16,979 nucleotides of DNA from CAYFQH01 sp964345215. Its GTDB lineage: Bacteria > Bacillota > Clostridia > Christensenellales > Aristaeellaceae. The notes beneath the pieces were generated by a model that worked only from the letters and a program-made list of their open reading frames with translations, was not told the origin of the DNA and searched no databases. A program made the position numbers and the translations under genes. Positions 1-7,337 of this stretch are shown here, piece after piece. The stretch is from the NCBI GenBank assembly GCA_964345215.1, contig CAYFQH010000043.1:1-16979 (forward strand), written 5' to 3'. Position 1 is the first letter of the stretch; the number at the start of each line of letters is the position of its first letter.

Positions 1-1307
1 ACTTTTACACTGCCGGCAAAGCCCTGGGCTTCTCCGGTAAGGGCTCCTTCTGGAATTTCAACTGCCGGCTTTTCCTCCTTCGGCTCCGGTGTTGCAGCAG
101 GTTCTGCAGGGGTGGTGCCTGTACCTCCCTGTCCTAATGCTGTAAGAATATCATTTGCAGCCTTAATCACCGCTTCACTGGTTACCGTAGCACCAGATAG
201 AACATCCACATTGGTGCCGGCGGTTAAAGGAGCGGTTTTGCCAACAAAGGTATCAGTATATGCTGCTTCTTTTGCCCGGCTGCCAAAGCCTTCGGTTTCG
301 GCAAAGGCTTCGCCTCCTACAGAAAAGGCGGTAATTTTACCTTCTTCATCAATGGTTAAGGTTACTTCAACAGGGCCTGCGTAACCCTGGGCACTGGTAA
401 CCCCGGTGCTGCCATCTACCTGTACGTTGCTGCCGCCCAAAAGGCCTGCCAAGGCATCGTTTGCACCCAAAATCACTGCCTGGGAGGTAATGGTTGCCCC
501 GGATATAACATCAATATTTTGCCCAGCTGTTAAAGGTGTGGTTTTGCCGATGAAGGTATCGGTAAAGGCCGCCTCTTTTGCCCGGCTGCCAAAACCTTCG
601 GTTTCGGCAAAGGCTTCTCCGCCTACGGAAAAGGCGCTAATATTTCCTTCCCCATCGACGGTAACGGTTACTTCAATAGGGCCTGCATAGCCTTCTACGG
701 TAGCCACAGCAGTTTTGCCGTCCACCTTCACATTTTCGGGGATGTCTCCCTCGCTACCACCAAGGCCGGCTTCATCCATGATAAAAGTAGCCGCCTGGTT
801 TACCCCACGGATAACGGCGTTACTGGTAATGGTGGCACCGGTAATGGCGTCAACATCAGTTTTTAAAGCTACAGGTGCCTGTTTGGCTGTAAATTGATCG
901 GTAAAAGCCGCATCCTTCGCCTTTGCGCCAAGGCCCGGGGTTTCTTCAAATTTGCTTCCCCCTACGGTAATACCGGTAATTTGGCCTTCCAGGTCCATTC
1001 CCACAATGGTTTCTACATCGCCGGCATAACCGGTGGTGGTACTTTGGGCAATATAGCCAACGGGCTGGCCATCGGCAACGCCTAAAAAAGCATTATCGAT
1101 GTTTTGTGCCCCCTGTGTATCCAGTTCTTCAAAGTAATCCGCAAGGGGTAAAACCTTTTGCCTTGCTTCAACCTTTGCCTGCTCGGCCCGTTTTTCAATG
1201 GGCTCTTTTGTTAATAAGTACGTAGCTGAAAGCAAAACAGCCACAACCAAAGCAATAACCGTTAAGACCAACCATCCTGGTAATTTTTTTCTTTCTTGGT
1301 TTTGCAT
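1..1307 (-). CDS. Membrane-anchored multi-FMN-binding-domain protein (RnfG/NqrC-like start, tandem repeats), partial
   Basis: The C-terminal part lies beyond the left edge; 435 residues are visible. ATG at 1307 has an AGGAGGAG box just upstream. Residues about 12-32 form one hydrophobic helix after a short basic stretch, then an RnfG-like segment, so the bulk is probably extracytoplasmic. Three FMN_bind (PF04205) domains are seen by their flavin-attachment motifs: TGATIT with Thr159, SGATIT with Thr272 and SGATVT with Thr374. In this family ApbE links FMN covalently to the threonine after GA. Domain 1 (ETPGLGAKAKD) is closest to RnfG/NqrC; domains 2 and 3 are nearly identical to each other. 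A Pro/Glu-rich linker (about 395-420) leads to GEAQGFAGSVKV, the start of a fourth repeat. No apbE or rnf genes are in view. Inference: a flavin electron carrier at the membrane surface. It has its own promoter and lies beyond the hydrogenase terminator, so it is probably not in the hyd operon. Confidence 0.9.
   Translation of the reverse strand, partial: MQNQERKKLPGWLVLTVIALVVAVLLSATYLLTKEPIEKRAEQAKVEARQKVLPLADYFEELDTQGAQNIDNAFLGVADGQPVGYIAQSTTTGYAGDVETIVGMDLEGQITGITVGGSKFEETPGLGAKAKDAAFTDQFTAKQAPVALKTDVDAITGATITSNAVIRGVNQAATFIMDEAGLGGSEGDIPENVKVDGKTAVATVEGYAGPIEVTVTVDGEGNISAFSVGGEAFAETEGFGSRAKEAAFTDTFIGKTTPLTAGQNIDVISGATITSQAVILGANDALAGLLGGSNVQVDGSTGVTSAQGYAGPVEVTLTIDEEGKITAFSVGGEAFAETEGFGSRAKEAAYTDTFVGKTAPLTAGTNVDVLSGATVTSEAVIKAANDILTALGQGGTGTTPAEPAATPEPKEEKPAVEIPEGALTGEAQGFAGSVK
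271..636. repeat. Near-identical 306-bp tandem repeat units inside the FMN-domain gene
   Basis: The 60 bases from 271 recur from 577 with about four differences, an offset of 306 bp or 102 codons, which equals one FMN_bind domain. Identity falls off toward the domain edges but the frame is kept. This points to a fairly recent in-frame duplication of one domain, or to gene conversion between copies. Confidence 0.85.
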
Positions 1308-1352
1308 GAAGCCTTCTCCTCCTAAATGTTCACTGCTGTTATAATCAGTAAT

Positions 1353-1381
1353 AATGTATCATTTTTAACAAAAATCTTCAA
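1353..1381 (-). promoter_or_regulatory. Putative sigma-A promoter of the FMN-domain gene
   Basis: On the minus strand TTGAAG (1376-1381) and TACATT (1353-1358) are separated by 17 bp, with the start codon about 45 bp downstream. The 11-mer ACTGCTGTTAT occurs at 1332-1342, in the predicted leader, and again at 1411-1421, upstream of the -35. That could be a regulator site, but it is only two copies. Confidence 0.6.
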
Positions 1382-1454
1382 GATGTATATTGTATAAATC
1401 CAAGGACTAAACTGCTGTTATTTAAAAAATATACTAAAGTCTGTTTTTTGTTAA

Positions 1455-1486
1455 AAAACAAAGGTGCATCAAAGCACCTTTGTTTT
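1455..1486 (-). terminator. Rho-independent terminator of the hydrogenase operon
   Basis: A perfect 13-bp inverted repeat (1455-1467 with 1474-1486, loop of six) lies 26 bp after the hndD stop. Read on the minus strand, the stem ends in GCACCTTTGTTTTTT, giving a U-tract. It separates hndD from the FMN-domain gene. Confidence 0.88.
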
Positions 1487-1512
1487 ACATAATATGTAAC
1501 TGTTTGAATGTT

Positions 1513-3273
1513 TTACAGCTCTTCCCTTACCGGGTACTTGGGCCTTGGGGTATAGTGGGTATGAAGGAGTTGGTGAGCCAAGTGTCCGTTGGGCTTACCT
1601 AAAAAACTCTTATAGGCCTCCAGCACTTCATGGTTTTCGTGGCTTTTACGCAGGGGTTTGTTCATATCCTGGGCGTATAAACCCTTGGCCCTTAAGACCC
1701 TGGGATCCTCCACCATTCTATCCTGGGCAGAAATAACTGGTTGACCGCCGCCGGTAACACAACCGCCGGGGCAAGCCATCACTTCTATAAAGTGATATTG
1801 CTTTTCGCCCTTTTGAATCATTTTTAAAAGCTTTGAGGCGTTAGCCGTGCCGTTCACTACCGCCACAGCCACCTGCAAATTTCCTACGGAAATAACAGCT
1901 TCTTTAATTCCTCGAATACCCCGAACCTCATCAAATTCAACCTTGCCCAGTTCCTCGCCTGTAATCATATAGTAGGCTGTACGCAGGGCTGCTTCCATCA
2001 CCCCTCCAGTAGCACCAAAGATAACGGCGGCTCCGGAGCTTTCACCCAGGAGGCTGTCAAACTCGCTATCTTCCAAATTAGCAAAATCAATGCCCGCCTC
2101 TTTAATCATCCTCGCCAGTTCACGGGTTGTTACCACCGCGTCAACGTCCGGATAGCCTGTTCCGCTCATCTCGGGCCTGTCAGCTTCAAATTTTTTAGCT
2201 GTACAGGGCATAATAGACACAACTTTTATCGTTTCAGGCTTAATGTTGGCTCGCTGGGCATAATAGCTTTTAATTAAGGCCCCCAGCATTTGATGAGGTG
2301 ATTTACAGGAGGATAGGTTAGGAATAAATTCCGGGAAGTAATGTTCGCAAAATTTGACCCACCCGGGGGAGCAAGAGGTCATCATGGGCAAAACCCCATC
2401 GCCGGTAATTCTGGAAACCAGCTCCGTAGCCTCTTCCATAATGGTAAAGTCCGCTCCACAGTCTGTATCAAATACTCTATTAAACCCTAGTCTTTTTAAT
2501 GCGGTTACCAGCTTGCCTGTTACGTCTGTGCCAATGGGCAAGCCAAATTCTTCGCCCAAAGCCACGCGAATGGAGGGGGCAGGCTGAACGACCACATGCT
2601 TATTATCATCTGCCAACAATTCCCATACCAGGCCTGTTTCATCCTTTTCCTGCAAGGCGCCCACAGGGCATGCTGCTATACACTGGCCACAGTTAATACA
2701 AGCCGTTTGGCTTAATTTTAAATCCCAAGGGGATTCAATGCTTGTTTCAAATCCTCGCTTCACTGCCCCAATAACACCTACATTCTGCTGCTGGCTGCAG
2801 GCTGCCACACAGCGTCTGCACAGGATGCATTTATTATTATCCCGTACAACACTTGGCGAAAAGTCATCAACGGCATATTCAATCCGCTTGCCGTCAAAGC
2901 GCCCAGTGTCTTCAATGCCCAGCTCCCGGCACAATTGCTGTAATTCGCAGTTTTGACTGCGAGAGCAGGTGAGGCACTTTTTATCATGGGTGCTTAAAAT
3001 CAGCTCTACATTTACCTTGCGGGCAACACGAACTTTGGGGGTGTTTGTTTTAACTACCATTCCTTCTGCCACGGGTAGCACGCAGGATGCCTGAAGGGCC
3101 CTGCCCCCTGTATCCACCACGCATACCCGGCATGCGCCAATCGCGTTAAGCCCTTTTAAAAAGCAAAGGGTGGGAATTTTGATGTTTGCTGCCCGGGCGG
3201 CTTCCAACACGGTGGTGCCTTCCCTTACCTGTACCTGCACACCATCTATTGTTAACGTTACAAGGTTCGCCAT
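1513..3273 (-). CDS. hndD: NAD(P)-linked [FeFe] hydrogenase catalytic subunit (HydA/HndD type, group A3-like)
   Basis: This 586-residue protein catalyses reversible H2 oxidation/proton reduction at the H-cluster. Domains in order: plant-type [2Fe-2S] ferredoxin (Cys37, 48, 51, 64); NuoG-like Cys3-His [4Fe-4S] (His96, Cys100, 103, 109); two [4Fe-4S] ferredoxin clusters (Cys149/152/155/159 and 192/195/198/202); H-cluster domain with L1 TSCSPGW (299-305), L2 MPCTAKK (355-361) and L3 MACPGGCVTGGGQP (499-512); then a C-terminal small-subunit-like segment. The length matches HndD of the NADP-reducing hydrogenase (about 585 aa). ATG at 3273 has AGGAGG eight bases upstream and lies 23 bp after hndC. 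Relatives in four-subunit Hnd or three-subunit HydABC complexes bifurcate electrons between NAD(P) and ferredoxin; this is inferred here. L1 has Ser302 where the textbook motif has a second Cys. The maturases hydEFG are not in the window. Confidence 0.97.
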   Translation of the reverse strand: MANLVTLTIDGVQVQVREGTTVLEAARAANIKIPTLCFLKGLNAIGACRVCVVDTGGRALQASCVLPVAEGMVVKTNTPKVRVARKVNVELILSTHDKKCLTCSRSQNCELQQLCRELGIEDTGRFDGKRIEYAVDDFSPSVVRDNNKCILCRRCVAACSQQQNVGVIGAVKRGFETSIESPWDLKLSQTACINCGQCIAACPVGALQEKDETGLVWELLADDNKHVVVQPAPSIRVALGEEFGLPIGTDVTGKLVTALKRLGFNRVFDTDCGADFTIMEEATELVSRITGDGVLPMMTSCSPGWVKFCEHYFPEFIPNLSSCKSPHQMLGALIKSYYAQRANIKPETIKVVSIMPCTAKKFEADRPEMSGTGYPDVDAVVTTRELARMIKEAGIDFANLEDSEFDSLLGESSGAAVIFGATGGVMEAALRTAYYMITGEELGKVEFDEVRGIRGIKEAVISVGNLQVAVAVVNGTANASKLLKMIQKGEKQYHFIEVMACPGGCVTGGGQPVISAQDRMVEDPRVLRAKGLYAQDMNKPLRKSHENHEVLEAYKSFLGKPNGHLAHQLLHTHYTPRPKYPVREEL

Positions 3274-3296
3274 TGATTATTCCTCCTGCTTTATGC

Positions 3297-5093
3297 TTAA
3301 ATCTTTTCAATTGCGCCAAAACGGCATTTTTCCATACATACGCCGCATTTAATGCACTTTTCAATGTCAATAAGATGCTTGCCCCGTACTTCTCCGGTAA
3401 TGGCATCTGCCGGGCAATTTTTAGCACAAAGGGTACAGCCCCGGCACTGGTCGTTAATAACATATTGAAGCAGGGCCTGGCACTGATGGGCAGGGCATTG
3501 CTTATCGTAAATGTGGGCTTCATATTCATTCCTAAAGAATTTCAAGGTTGAAAGTACTGGGTTAGGTGCCGTTTGGCCCAACCCGCACAAGGCAGTTGCG
3601 CTGATGTTCTCGGCCAGCACTTCCAGGGTTTCAATATCCCCTGCCCTGCCCTTGCCCTGGGTAATTCGCTCCAGTATTTCCAGCATCCGCCGGGTGCCAA
3701 TTCTGCAAGGGGTGCACTTGCCGCAGCTTTCATCAACGGTAAAGTCAAGGAAGAACCTAGCAATGTCGACCATACAGTTGTCTTCATCCATCACAATCAT
3801 CCCGCCGGAGCCCATCATGGAGCCGATTTCAATCAGGGTATCGTACTCAATGGCAATGTCCAGGTGGTCTTGGGGAATACACCCCCCAGAGGGGCCCCCG
3901 GTTTGCACCGCCTTAAACTTTTTGCCATTAGGGATACCGCCGCCAATATCATAAATTATTTCTTTTAAAGGGGTCCCCATAGGCACTTCAACCAAACCTG
4001 TGTTTGCAATTTTGCCCCCAAGGGCAAAAACCTTGGTTCCCTTTGATTTTTCAGCCCCAATGGCTGCGAACCAGTCGGAACCTTTTAAAATAATTTGCGG
4101 TATATTGGCATAGGTTTCAACGTTGTTAAGCAGGGTAGGCTTTCCAAAAAGCCCCCGAACCGCCGGAAAAGGCGGCCGTGGCCGGGGCTCTCCCCGCCGG
4201 CCTTCCACCGATGCGATTAGGGCTGTTTCCTCGCCGCATACGAAGGCCCCTGCCCCCAAGCGAATATGCATATTAAAAGAAAAATCACTGCCGAAGATTC
4301 CCTCGCCCAATAGGCCATATTCTTTGGCCTCATCAATGGCAATGGCCAGCCGCTTAACGGCAATAGGGTACTCGGCCCGTACGTACACATAACCGTTTTG
4401 GGCCCCAACTGCATAGCCGGCAATGGCCATGGCTTCAATAACGCTATGGGGATCTCCTTCTAAAATAGACCTATCCATAAAGGCCCCCGGATCGCCCTCG
4501 TCGGCATTGCAGGCAACAAATTTTTCATCGGCCTCGCTGTTGGCGGTAAACTGCCATTTTAAGCCTGTGGAAAACCCGCCGCCCCCCCGGCCCCGAAGGC
4601 CGCTTTGCTTGATTTGGTCAATCACCTGCTGGGGGGTCATTTCGGTAAGGGCCTTGCCCAGAGCCTGGTAGCCATTAAAGGCAATATACTCGTCAATATT
4701 TTCAGGGTCGATAACACCGCAGTTGCGAAGAGCAATGCGTTTTTGATTTTTATAAAAGCCAATTTCATCAAGGGATTTAGCAATACCTTCTTTGGCATGG
4801 TCTTTTTCTTTATAGATGAGCCGGTCTACCCTGCGGCCCTTGAGCAGGTGCTCCTGCACAATTTCTGCCACGTCTTCTTTTTGTACATGGCTGTAGAAGG
4901 TTCCTTCCGGGTAAACAATTACAATGGGGCCTGCTTCGCAAAGGCCAAAGCAGCCTGTACGAATCACTTTTACTTCTTTTTCCAGACCGAATTCACGAAT
5001 AGACGCTTCCAGCCCGGTTAACAAATGGTTAGATCCTGAAGAAGTACATCCAGTACCTCCGCACACTAGCACATGAGAACGGTACAGTTCCAT
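3297..5093 (-). CDS. hndC: NuoF-like flavoprotein subunit of the bifurcating hydrogenase (HndC/HydB)
   Basis: This 598-residue protein is the likely NAD(P)H- and FMN-binding subunit. An N-terminal thioredoxin-like [2Fe-2S] domain has Cys11, 16, 48 and 52. The NuoF core follows, with a Gly-rich FMN/NADH loop GRGGGGF (168-174), ADEGDPGAF (197-205) and a [4Fe-4S] site SCGKCTPC plus Cys503. The C-terminal ferredoxin domain carries two [4Fe-4S] clusters (Cys550/553/556/560 and Cys580/583/586/590). A further pair, Cys533 and Cys538, sits just before it. The frame opens at 5141, overlapping hndB, but ATG 5093 is chosen: it has AAGGAGG at seven bases' spacing and the protein then begins directly with the 2Fe-2S fold. 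The fused 2Fe-2S and ferredoxin ends separate it from plain complex I NuoF. Confidence 0.95.
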   Translation of the reverse strand: MELYRSHVLVCGGTGCTSSGSNHLLTGLEASIREFGLEKEVKVIRTGCFGLCEAGPIVIVYPEGTFYSHVQKEDVAEIVQEHLLKGRRVDRLIYKEKDHAKEGIAKSLDEIGFYKNQKRIALRNCGVIDPENIDEYIAFNGYQALGKALTEMTPQQVIDQIKQSGLRGRGGGGFSTGLKWQFTANSEADEKFVACNADEGDPGAFMDRSILEGDPHSVIEAMAIAGYAVGAQNGYVYVRAEYPIAVKRLAIAIDEAKEYGLLGEGIFGSDFSFNMHIRLGAGAFVCGEETALIASVEGRRGEPRPRPPFPAVRGLFGKPTLLNNVETYANIPQIILKGSDWFAAIGAEKSKGTKVFALGGKIANTGLVEVPMGTPLKEIIYDIGGGIPNGKKFKAVQTGGPSGGCIPQDHLDIAIEYDTLIEIGSMMGSGGMIVMDEDNCMVDIARFFLDFTVDESCGKCTPCRIGTRRMLEILERITQGKGRAGDIETLEVLAENISATALCGLGQTAPNPVLSTLKFFRNEYEAHIYDKQCPAHQCQALLQYVINDQCRGCTLCAKNCPADAITGEVRGKHLIDIEKCIKCGVCMEKCRFGAIEKI

Positions 5094-5100
5094 AGGGCAT

Positions 5101-5107
5101 CCTCCTT
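5101..5107 (-). promoter_or_regulatory. Ribosome binding site fixing the hndC start
   Basis: AAGGAGG on the minus strand, seven bases before ATG 5093. No comparable site precedes the more upstream start at 5141, which would also overlap hndB. Confidence 0.85.
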
Positions 5108-5121
5108 GATTCTTTTTCCTC

Positions 5122-5493
5122 TTATTCTTCGTAGGCGCCAATCAGGTATTCCGCTACCGGATTGCCATTGGCCAAATGTTCATGCACAATTCTGCCCACC
5201 GCCTCAGGGGTAACCTTTACATAGGTAACCTTCTGTTCTCCGGGAAGGTAAACATCAACCATCGGCTCCAGCTTACACATGCCTACACAGCCTGTTTGGG
5301 TCACGTTTACGTCCTGTATGCCCCGTTTGCTCAACTCTTCCAAAAAGGCCATCATCACCGGTCGGGCACCGGCGGCAATACCACAAGTGGCCATGCCTAC
5401 TACAACCCGGGCCTTTGTTTTTTCATCTTTGCGAAGGCTTACTTGCGAAAGGGTTTTTTCGCGGATGGCCTGTAATTCTTCCAATGTTTTCAT
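5122..5493 (-). CDS. hndB: Small [2Fe-2S] thioredoxin-like ferredoxin subunit (HndB-like)
   Basis: A 123-residue protein with a conserved core GMATCGIAAGARPVM (33-47) and TQTGCVGMC (65-73), resembling the thioredoxin-like 2Fe-2S domains at the NuoE C-terminus and the HndC N-terminus. The family is the extra small electron-transfer subunit in Hnd-type hydrogenases. Only three cysteines are present in the whole protein (37, 69, 73), so a classical four-Cys [2Fe-2S] site cannot be formed from this chain alone. I believe that is common to the family rather than a defect. ATG 5493 follows an AAGGAGC box and lies 11 bp after the GHKL ATPase gene; hndC begins 28 bp downstream. Confidence 0.9.
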   Translation of the reverse strand: MKTLEELQAIREKTLSQVSLRKDEKTKARVVVGMATCGIAAGARPVMMAFLEELSKRGIQDVNVTQTGCVGMCKLEPMVDVYLPGEQKVTYVKVTPEAVGRIVHEHLANGNPVAEYLIGAYEE

Positions 5494-5504
5494 TTAGCTG
5501 CTCC

Positions 5505-6044
5505 TTACTTTTGTGTTGTCAGTTCCTCGTTGATGCTCTGCTCTATCCATAGCAGCACATCCGGGGTATTTATGGGCACTTCCTGCAAAATAGCCTTTAC
5601 CTCTTTGGTGCTGAACACCACTTGTTTATTGGGGCTTTTATAGGAAAAAACAAACTCGCATCGGGTGGGATAAGACAGACAAAGGGCTGCCATCGTTTGC
5701 CCCATATTGCCCAAGGGAATACAGTCAATATGATTTGTATTAAACATGGCTCGAAGGCTTGTCCCCAACCCCTTGGTGCTTGCAAGTTCTATTCCACCGC
5801 CGCACCGTCGCGCATTTTCGTGCAACATAGGGATGCCAAGGCCTATGGAACGGGTGGTTCTGGTGGTAAAAAAAGGATTTTTGACCCTGTCCACCATTTC
5901 ACGGTCCATCCCTTCGCCATTATCGCTGATGGTCAACTCCATCCACCCATCTTCTTTTAGGTTTATTGAAAGGGTGACCAAGGTGCTTTGAGCCTCAACG
6001 CTGTTTTGCACAATATCTAACATGTGCAGGGAAAGATCACGCAT
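5505..6044 (-). CDS. Hydrogenase-linked GHKL (histidine kinase-like) ATP-binding protein
   Basis: A 179-residue protein with a compact HATPase_c fold: N-box DIVQNSVEAQ (10-19), G1 DNGEGMD (41-47), F-box PFFTTR (57-62), G2 GLGIPM (68-73) and G3 GTS (94-96). There is no dimerisation/phospho-acceptor helix, sensor or membrane segment, so it is not a complete sensor kinase. The last 75 residues form a separate domain I cannot name. ATG at 6044 overlaps the hndA stop by 8 bp (ATGCGTGA), so it is translationally coupled to a structural subunit. Its place between hndA and hndB suggests work on the hydrogenase itself or on its expression; kinase, chaperone-like or anti-sigma activity are all open. 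Confidence 0.88.
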   Translation of the reverse strand: MRDLSLHMLDIVQNSVEAQSTLVTLSINLKEDGWMELTISDNGEGMDREMVDRVKNPFFTTRTTRSIGLGIPMLHENARRCGGGIELASTKGLGTSLRAMFNTNHIDCIPLGNMGQTMAALCLSYPTRCEFVFSYKSPNKQVVFSTKEVKAILQEVPINTPDVLLWIEQSINEELTTQK

Positions 6045-6513
6045 GTCCTTCTCTATATTTTTCTATAATGCCGGGGATATCCTCCGGTGTTAGTCTTCCA
6101 TAAACTTTGTCATTTATCATCATTACCGGTGCCAGGCCGCAGGCCCCTAAGCAGCGAGTGGCTTCCAGGGTAAAGCGATGGTCCGGGGTAGTATCGCCAA
6201 CGGGCACTCCCAACTCTTGCGAAAGCTTGTCGAGCACCTGCTGAGCCCCTTTTACGTAGCAGGCTGTGCCCATGCACACACCAATAACGTATTTACCCCT
6301 TGGTTTTAATGAAAATTGGGAATAAAAGGTGGCTACCCCATATACTTCACTTAATGTGGTTTCCAGTCCATCGGCGATGATTTCCTGCACGTCCATGGGA
6401 ACATAGCCAAAAATTCCCTGAGCTTCCTGTAACACAGGCATCAGCGCCCCCGGCTCACCTTTGTGCTTTTTGATTACCTCATGAAGCTGTTCATACTTTT
6501 GCCCATCCGTCAC
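6037..6513 (-). CDS. hndA: NuoE-like [2Fe-2S] subunit of the bifurcating hydrogenase (HndA/HydC)
   Basis: 158 residues, the usual length of NuoE/HydC proteins. A helical N-terminus (LMPVLQEAQGIFGYVP) leads into a thioredoxin-like [2Fe-2S] domain with Cys80, Cys85 (C-x4-C) and Cys121, Cys125 (C-x3-C). It passes electrons next to the NuoF-like flavin subunit. The open frame reaches an ATG at 6570, but GTG at 6513 is preferred: it has AGGAGG seven bases upstream and homologues start near here. The 3' end overlaps the GHKL ATPase gene. The gap of 106 bp from the PHP gene is the largest in the cluster and holds a possible internal promoter. Confidence 0.93.
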   Translation of the reverse strand: MTDGQKYEQLHEVIKKHKGEPGALMPVLQEAQGIFGYVPMDVQEIIADGLETTLSEVYGVATFYSQFSLKPRGKYVIGVCMGTACYVKGAQQVLDKLSQELGVPVGDTTPDHRFTLEATRCLGACGLAPVMMINDKVYGRLTPEDIPGIIEKYREGHA

Positions 6514-6520
6514 AAAAATA

Positions 6521-6526
6521 CCTCCT
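6521..6526 (-). promoter_or_regulatory. Ribosome binding site deciding the GTG start of hndA
   Basis: AGGAGG on the minus strand, seven bases before GTG 6513. The alternative ATG at 6570 has no such site. A 6-bp hairpin (6531-6536 with 6547-6552) lies just upstream in the leader. Confidence 0.8.
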
Positions 6527-6560
6527 TTTTTCTGCAAATCGAAAGATGCAGATCGTTTAT

Positions 6561-6590
6561 ATTTTATCATACTTTGAAGTAAAAAGAAAC
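6561..6590 (-). promoter_or_regulatory. Possible internal promoter before hndA
   Basis: On the minus strand TAAAAT (6561-6566) is preceded by TGA, an extended -10 pattern. A poor -35 (TTTCTT) lies 17 bp upstream. It would allow the structural hydrogenase genes to be expressed apart from the four upstream genes. AT-rich context makes this tentative. Confidence 0.4.
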
Positions 6591-6619
6591 TCTTTCACAA
6601 TAATATTATCTCCTATTTA

Positions 6620-7336
6620 TTAGCTCTTTATATAATAGGCCTTCAAGTGAGAAAACACATCCTCCTTCTTATCATTTTGGCCATAAAGATCAATAAAAAA
6701 ACACGCCTCTAAAATGTCCCCCAGCTGGTGGGCATCCGACGCGTGCAATACTTTTCGATTTTTTAAAATAGCAGGATCAACAGGTAACTTTTTATCCACT
6801 TCAAGTAGAGGGAAGGGAATGTTTGGGGGCAAAAAGCCCAGGTTTTGTAAAAGACCGTAGCTGCCCCTATTGATATGGGCAGGTACATAAACGCCCCCAT
6901 AGGCTAAAACTGCTGTGATAACTTCTTCCAGCCCAAGATCTGTTGCCCCGATTAAAAGAGCTTCCTCCCTGCCGGCAATACGATGGTTTTCGTCAACAAT
7001 CAACTGGCTGCCAAAAATTTCAGGCCTATTTTTGATTTGGGGCAGGTGCCCTTTGATAAAATCCCCAAAGGCCATGGCTTTTGAAAGGCTAACAAAATAG
7101 GCAAGGATGTGCACCTCTTCTTTGGTGGTCACTTCCATACCCGGCACTAACTCAAGGCAAAACTCATCCGCCGCTTTTTTTGCGCTTAGCAAGTTGGCAG
7201 TACTGTTATGGTCGGTAATGGCAATAGCCTGCAAGCCTTTAAGCTTTGCCATGGCACAAATATTATAGGGCAGCATATCCTCCTGGGCACAGGGCGACAG
7301 GCAGGAATGAATGTGTAAGTCCACATAAGCCCGCAT
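6620..7336 (-). CDS. PHP-domain phosphoesterase-like protein of the hydrogenase cluster
   Basis: 238 residues. The PHP metal-binding pattern is intact: HIH (His8, His10), TDHN (Asp42, His43), Glu68, His76, a PAHIN motif (His154) and HASDAH near the C-terminus (Asp201, His203). PHP proteins are metal-dependent phosphoesterases (histidinol-phosphatase, polymerase PHP domain, RNase AM types). The substrate here is unknown. ATG 7336 comes one base after the stop of the upstream DRTGG gene, with only a weak ribosome site, so translational coupling is likely. The co-directional setting suggests it removes a phosphate from a small molecule or signal connected with the neighbouring ATPases; this is inference only. 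Confidence 0.87.
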   Translation of the reverse strand: MRAYVDLHIHSCLSPCAQEDMLPYNICAMAKLKGLQAIAITDHNSTANLLSAKKAADEFCLELVPGMEVTTKEEVHILAYFVSLSKAMAFGDFIKGHLPQIKNRPEIFGSQLIVDENHRIAGREEALLIGATDLGLEEVITAVLAYGGVYVPAHINRGSYGLLQNLGFLPPNIPFPLLEVDKKLPVDPAILKNRKVLHASDAHQLGDILEACFFIDLYGQNDKKEDVFSHLKAYYIKS

Positions 7337-7337
7337 A

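Noticed and set aside
1446..1462. Rex-like TTGTTAAAAAACAA near the hyd terminator
   Set aside because: The halves are too close together for a Rex operator and the bases belong to the terminator's A/T tracts.
3146..3551. Several open frames antisense or out of frame to hndC and hndD
   Set aside because: They lie wholly inside genes with complete, recognisable cofactor motifs in another frame, and none has a ribosome site or a known domain.
1513..6513. Respiratory complex I fragment (nuoEFG)
   Set aside because: The NuoE, NuoF and NuoG-like parts are present, but the NuoG-like protein carries the three H-cluster motifs and there are no membrane subunits, so this is a soluble [FeFe] hydrogenase.
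6591..6600. Rex redox-repressor site (TTCACAA) before hndA
   Set aside because: Only one half-site is present; the opposite half does not match TTGTGAA at the needed spacing.
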